Assembly (NCBI GenBank): GCA_026224775.1
Contig: JAMFRP010000033.1
Location: 55,789 to 119,788 of the forward strand
DNA from: Bacteroidota bacterium
Lineage (GTDB): Bacteria; Bacteroidota; Bacteroidia; Sphingobacteriales; Sphingobacteriaceae
Direction: 5' to 3'
Length of the DNA: 64,000 nt
Positions within the stretch are counted from its first letter, which is position 1; each line of letters opens with the position of its first letter. A program made the position numbers and the translations under genes. This document shows, piece after piece, positions 61,160 through 64,000 of the stretch. Below the pieces are notes generated by a model, which saw only the letters and a list, made by a program, of their open reading frames with translations, was not told the origin of the DNA and searched no databases.

Positions 61160-62327
61160 GTGCTTGGATTGAGGCCTTAACTGCGTTTGTTTTTATTTTA
61201 GATGCCATCCAAACAATTAAAGTGCCAAGCGTGGTGATAACCGCAAACGACCAGCGCAGGTTTAATGCCTGTGCTACAAAACCAACCATAGGCGGCACTA
61301 CCAAAAAACCAAAATAACCAACCGTTGATACTGCCGCGATAGCAGGGCCTTTGGCCATTGTTGTTGATTTACCTGCCTCGCTAAAACATAGTGGCACTAT
61401 ACAGGACGTGCCTATCCCCACCAAACCAAAACCAATAATGGTGGTAGGCACATAAGGGAAAAGCACAGCCAGCAAAAAACCAGTCACAATAAATACCCCG
61501 CTGCATTGCATTAACAATTTTACGCCATAACGACCCACTATTTTATCGCCCGCAAAGCGGGAAGCAGTCAGTGTAGTCATGAATACAACGAATGCCGCCG
61601 TAGCAGTGGCGTGGGTGGAGTGTACAGCTTTATCCATATAAATACCGCTCCAATCGTACATGATGTTTTCGCAGGCCATGGAGGAGAAGCAGATGAGGGA
61701 TAGGTTGATAAGTGTTTTATCCGGTAACGAAAACAAGGGCTTTTTTTCTAATTGCTGTGGCTGCTGTTGCAGGGTGAATGGCGCGAAGCAAATAGATAAT
61801 ACTACCAAGGTTGTACTAACCGACAGCAAATGCCAAACCGGCAATACATGGTTAGCCACCATTAAATATCCTAACGCAGCCCCGGCAAAACCCGCGCAGC
61901 TCCAGATGGCGTGAAAGGTGGTTATGATTGATTTTTTATATAACCCTTGTACGCTAACACCTTCGGTATTCATGGATAGGTTGAGCAGGTTGCGCGATGA
62001 ACCGAAACAAAGCAGTACTAATATAAACTCCCAGTAATGCACGGCATAGCCCAGCAGGCCCAGCATGAGGTTAAACAGCAAAGCACCAAACAACATAATG
62101 CGGCTACTGCTATATGCGCGGAGCAGGCGGCCCGTTAAAGGCATGGTGACTAATAAGCCAACGGGCAAAGCAAATAAGGCTGTACCTAACTGGGCTTCGT
62201 TTAAATGCAGATCGCGTTGGATGGAGGGAATACGGGATGCCCAGGTAGTGTAGCCGAACCCCGATATAAAGAAAAACGCGGCTGTAGCAATACGTATAGT
62301 TTTTGGGGATCGGGATGGGTTAATCAC
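61152..62327 (-). CDS. MFS transporter, YbjJ-like sugar/drug group
   Basis: A 391-residue 12-helix transporter. The N terminus has GFGYTTWASRIPSIQRDLHLNEAQLG and LTGRLLRAYSSSRIM (motif A-like), and the rest fits the YbjJ/FucP-related MFS group. The start is GTG at 62325-62327, reading GTG-ATT-AAC. It lies downstream of rplI with a terminator between, so it is transcribed separately. Substrate unknown. Confidence 0.83.
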   Translation of the reverse strand: MINPSRSPKTIRIATAAFFFISGFGYTTWASRIPSIQRDLHLNEAQLGTALFALPVGLLVTMPLTGRLLRAYSSSRIMLFGALLFNLMLGLLGYAVHYWEFILVLLCFGSSRNLLNLSMNTEGVSVQGLYKKSIITTFHAIWSCAGFAGAALGYLMVANHVLPVWHLLSVSTTLVVLSICFAPFTLQQQPQQLEKKPLFSLPDKTLINLSLICFSSMACENIMYDWSGIYMDKAVHSTHATATAAFVVFMTTLTASRFAGDKIVGRYGVKLLMQCSGVFIVTGFLLAVLFPYVPTTIIGFGLVGIGTSCIVPLCFSEAGKSTTMAKGPAIAAVSTVGYFGFLVVPPMVGFVAQALNLRWSFAVITTLGTLIVWMASKIKTNAVKASIQAPI

Positions 62328-62344
62328 GGGGATGAATATAACAA

Positions 62345-62376
62345 AAAAGGTGTCCAGCTTTCGCTAAACACCTTTT
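62345..62376 (-). terminator. Terminator of the rpsF-rpsR-rplI operon
   Basis: A 9-bp stem (aaaaggtgt / acacctttt) with T-run on the minus strand, 27 bp after the rplI stop and before the MFS gene. Confidence 0.8.
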
Positions 62377-62402
62377 AAATTTTATGGTAAGAAGTAAGAA
62401 AC

Positions 62403-62846
62403 TTATTCAGCTACTACTTCAAACGGTACGCGTACTTTTACTTCTTTGTGCAGGTTTACATTTGCAACGTATTCGCCAACAAATTTAGGTTCTGTATCAA
62501 AAGTAATACGACGACGGTCAACTTCAAAACCTTCTTTTTTCAAAGCATCAGCAAGCTGAATAGTGTTGATAGCACCGAATATTTTACCGCTTTCGCCGGC
62601 TTTAGCACCAATGGTAAGTTTAACACCTTCCAAACGGGCAGCTATCGCGTCAGCATCTTTACGTATTTTTTCTTGTTTAAACTGAGCCTGTTTAAGGTTT
62701 TCAGCTAAAACTTTGCGGGCACTTACAGTGGCCAATATGGCGTAGCCTTTAGGTAAAAGGTAGTTACGGCCATAACCTGGTTTAACGCTTACTACATCGT
62801 CTTTGTCGCCCAGGTTTTTTACATCTTGTTTTAAAATAACATCCAT
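62403..62846 (-). CDS. rplI: 50S ribosomal protein L9
   Basis: A 147-residue ribosomal protein. It starts MDVILKQDVKNLGDKDDVVSVKPGYGRNYLLPKGYA, the highly conserved N-terminal rRNA-binding module, then a long central helix (NLKQAQFKQEKIRKDADAIAARL) and the C-terminal domain (GAKAGESGKIFGAINTIQLADAL). Third gene of the S6-S18-L9 operon. A normal length and no anomalies. Confidence 0.97.
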   Translation of the reverse strand: MDVILKQDVKNLGDKDDVVSVKPGYGRNYLLPKGYAILATVSARKVLAENLKQAQFKQEKIRKDADAIAARLEGVKLTIGAKAGESGKIFGAINTIQLADALKKEGFEVDRRRITFDTEPKFVGEYVANVNLHKEVKVRVPFEVVAE

Positions 62847-62860
62847 TTCTTGATCTCCTA

Positions 62861-63124
62861 TTATTTTAATGAATCTGTAACGTAAGGCAATAAACCAATG
62901 TGACGGGCACGTTTAACTGCCTGAGCCACTTTACGCTGGAATTTTAATGAAGTACCTGTTAAACGGCGAGGTAATACTTTACCCTGATCGTTAATAAACT
63001 TTAATAAAAAGTTAGCGTCTTTGTAATCAATATACTTAATACCATTCTTTTTAAAACGGCAGTATTTTTTACGGTTATCCTCCACTTTGGGGGCTGTAAC
63101 GTATTGAATTTGATCGTTTGCCAT
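62861..63124 (-). CDS. rpsR: 30S ribosomal protein S18
   Basis: An 87-residue ribosomal protein with the conserved core [62 protein letters not shown]. Its ATG overlaps the rpsF stop codon by one base (TAATG), which implies translational coupling of S6 and S18, which bind 16S rRNA together. Only one Cys (C22 region) remains of the zinc ligands, so it is a zinc-independent form. Confidence 0.97.
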   Translation of the reverse strand: MANDQIQYVTAPKVEDNRKKYCRFKKNGIKYIDYKDANFLLKFINDQGKVLPRRLTGTSLKFQRKVAQAVKRARHIGLLPYVTDSLK

Positions 63125-63489
63125 TATTTAGCTACCTCCTCAGTTTTAGTTTTTTTCTGATTAAATGCACCGCTACGTTTTTTATCGGCGTAAGCTGTTG
63201 CATGTTTATCTAAGGCGATAGTCAGAAAGCGTAAGATGCGCTCATCACGACGATATTCAACCTCCAGTTTATTAATTAATTCACCCGGAGCTTTAAATTC
63301 GGTTAGGTGATAGTATCCTGTAGTTTTCTTTTGGATAGGATACGCTAGTTTTCTCAAACCCCAATTATCCTCTTGGATAATTTCGGCTCCGCCATCAGTT
63401 AACAGCTTGGTGTATTTGGCTACAGCCTCCTTAGCAGTTTCAACTGACAACAACGGGGTTAGAATGATCACGGTTTCGTACTGTTGCAT
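63124..63489 (-). CDS. rpsF: 30S ribosomal protein S6
   Basis: A 121-residue ribosomal protein: [56 protein letters not shown] and the C-terminal [16 protein letters not shown]. The tail is Lys-rich ([19 protein letters not shown]). First gene of the S6-S18-L9 operon, with a clear upstream promoter and short leader carrying a small hairpin. Confidence 0.97.
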   Translation of the reverse strand: MQQYETVIILTPLLSVETAKEAVAKYTKLLTDGGAEIIQEDNWGLRKLAYPIQKKTTGYYHLTEFKAPGELINKLEVEYRRDERILRFLTIALDKHATAYADKKRSGAFNQKKTKTEEVAK

Positions 63490-63506
63490 TTTAACGTTGT
63501 TTTTAT

Positions 63507-63530
63507 GTTTTATCCGCCCTAAAAGCGGGA
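63507..63530 (-). promoter_or_regulatory. Possible S6:S18-type leader hairpin of rpsF
   Basis: In the minus-strand leader, tcccgcttttagggcggata folds with a ccgc/gcgg stem and a bulged C, between the promoter and the rpsF ATG. S6:S18 complexes repress this operon in several bacteria through such a leader structure; the match here is by position and rough shape only. Confidence 0.3.
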
Positions 63531-63532
63531 TG

Positions 63533-63563
63533 CAAATGTAGGTAATAAATTAAACAAAACAAA
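63533..63563 (-). promoter_or_regulatory. Promoter of rpsF operon (TTTG-N19-TACATTTG)
   Basis: On the minus strand TTTG at 63563-63560, 19 bp spacer, TACATTTG at 63540-63533. Both elements fit the Bacteroidota consensus exactly. The clearest promoter in the window. Confidence 0.8.
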
Positions 63564-63666
63564 GTGTTTAAGCCAAAGAAATAACCGGCTATCCTGTTGA
63601 TAAATAATGCGATACAGGGATAAAGTGATTCAGGGCGCTTAATTGCCAAATATTTGGCACAAAAAA

Positions 63667-63690
63667 AGCGGCGAAACAAGTTTCGCCGCT
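63667..63690 (-). terminator. Strong terminator hairpin reading leftward
   Basis: An 11-bp stem (agcggcgaaac / gtttcgccgct) with a 2-nt loop followed on the minus strand by a T-run (plus-strand aaaaaaa at 63661). It ends a leftward transcript coming from the right, where only an 18-codon ORF or an RNA could be encoded in this window. Confidence 0.8.
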
Positions 63691-63737
63691 CAAACACACC
63701 TAATAACAAAGAAAATTTCGATTAATTGATTTTCCCC

Positions 63738-63794
63738 TTAATTAATTTCACTGATCTCTTTGTTGTCATCAAAGATATAATCGCGAAACCGCAT
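63738..63794 (-). CDS. Candidate 18-codon small ORF
   Basis: Read on the minus strand: MRFRDYIFDDNKEISEIN, with an ATG and TAA stop. A strong terminator lies 47 bp downstream. It is too short for the ORF track. The charged, non-repetitive sequence looks like a real peptide, but there is no homology support; it may be a leader-type peptide or chance. Confidence 0.3.
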   Translation of the reverse strand: MRFRDYIFDDNKEISEIN

Positions 63795-63947
63795 TTCATA
63801 TCCGTGGAAACACGTATTTTAGATGTTCAAACATTTAAAATACAGTACCATAAACTACAACACATATTACTCTATATCAATCAATTAAAACAAATATCCT
63901 ACAAACCCCATAGATTTTAAAATACGAGATTTTTTATCCTTGCCGGC

Positions 63948-64000
63948 ATGATTTTCAATTTTGGGAGCAGCCTTTACTTTTCAGAAAAAAACTCAGTTAT
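63948..64000 (+). CDS. Possible start of a gene running out of the window
   Basis: ATG at 63948 opens MIFNFGSSLYFSEKNSV with no stop to the window edge. Only 17 codons are visible, so the product cannot be named. Confidence 0.25.
   Translation, partial: MIFNFGSSLYFSEKNSV

Noticed and set aside
1-64000. tRNA, rRNA, insertion sequences, prophage or defence systems
   Set aside because: No cloverleaf, rRNA core, transposase, integrase, phage structural or restriction-type gene was recognised by reading; a covariance-model scan was not possible.

Overview
The window looks like a chromosomal segment of a Bacteroidota soil or plant-polymer degrader, most likely Sphingobacteriaceae and probably Mucilaginibacter. 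This is inferred from gene content, not from a database match. The evidence is a SusC/SusD glycan-uptake locus, many glycoside hydrolases with Sec or lipoprotein signals, TAnnTTTG-type -7 promoter elements, weak or absent Shine-Dalgarno sequences, and abundant intergenic palindromes of the gtcattctgag / gtcattgcgag type.

Layout. 1-12.2 kb holds the 3' end of a Mg-chelatase-like AAA+ ATPase, a UbiA-like membrane protein with a methyltransferase, manA, icd, dnaX, and an acyltransferase - acetylxylan-esterase-like - outer-membrane protein run. 12.3-16.8 kb is an amino-sugar operon transcribed leftward: an NahK-like sugar-1-kinase, NagB fused to a PIG-L/LmbE deacetylase, and GlmM. 16.9-31.9 kb is a polysaccharide utilisation locus (PUL), also leftward: LacI-type regulator, CBM9-like protein, SusC, SusD, PKD lipoprotein, NagX-like membrane protein, GH31, DUF4874/DUF4832 protein, galE and a GH36-like enzyme. 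32-43 kb is mixed housekeeping: ferritin, START protein, 2-hydroxyacid dehydrogenase, MtfA-like peptidase, short MutS-like ATPase, DHA2 exporter, GT39 and an acyltransferase. 43-57 kb carries isolated GH clan A, GH2 and GH3 enzymes, a glycosyltransferase, an aldo/keto reductase, a CheY-like receiver and an SGNH esterase. 53-61 kb has two paralogous NmrA-like reductases under different regulators (HxlR, AraC) and an AraC/siderophore-reductase pair. 62.4-63.5 kb is the rpsF-rpsR-rplI operon.

The most interesting reading is that the PUL and the amino-sugar operon form one regulon. Four near-palindromic sites with consensus TTGCGTRTNCGNGCACAC, plus one half-site, lie at or beside the promoters of nahK, susC (two sites), the CBM9-like gene and the lacI gene. 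At nahK and susC the site sits just upstream of an identical -7 element (TATATTTG on the transcribed strand). The regulon would join release and import of an alpha-linked, probably HexNAc- and galactose-containing glycan with cytosolic steps: 1-phosphorylation (NahK), epimerisation (GalE), 1-P/6-P mutation (GlmM), and deacetylation plus deamination by the NagB-PIG-L fusion. No separate nagA is visible, so the fused deacetylase domain could fill that role.

Three families of dispersed palindromic repeats are common in 35.7-57.1 kb but absent from 2.7-35.7 kb, which includes the whole PUL. No tRNA, rRNA, CRISPR, insertion sequence or prophage was recognised.
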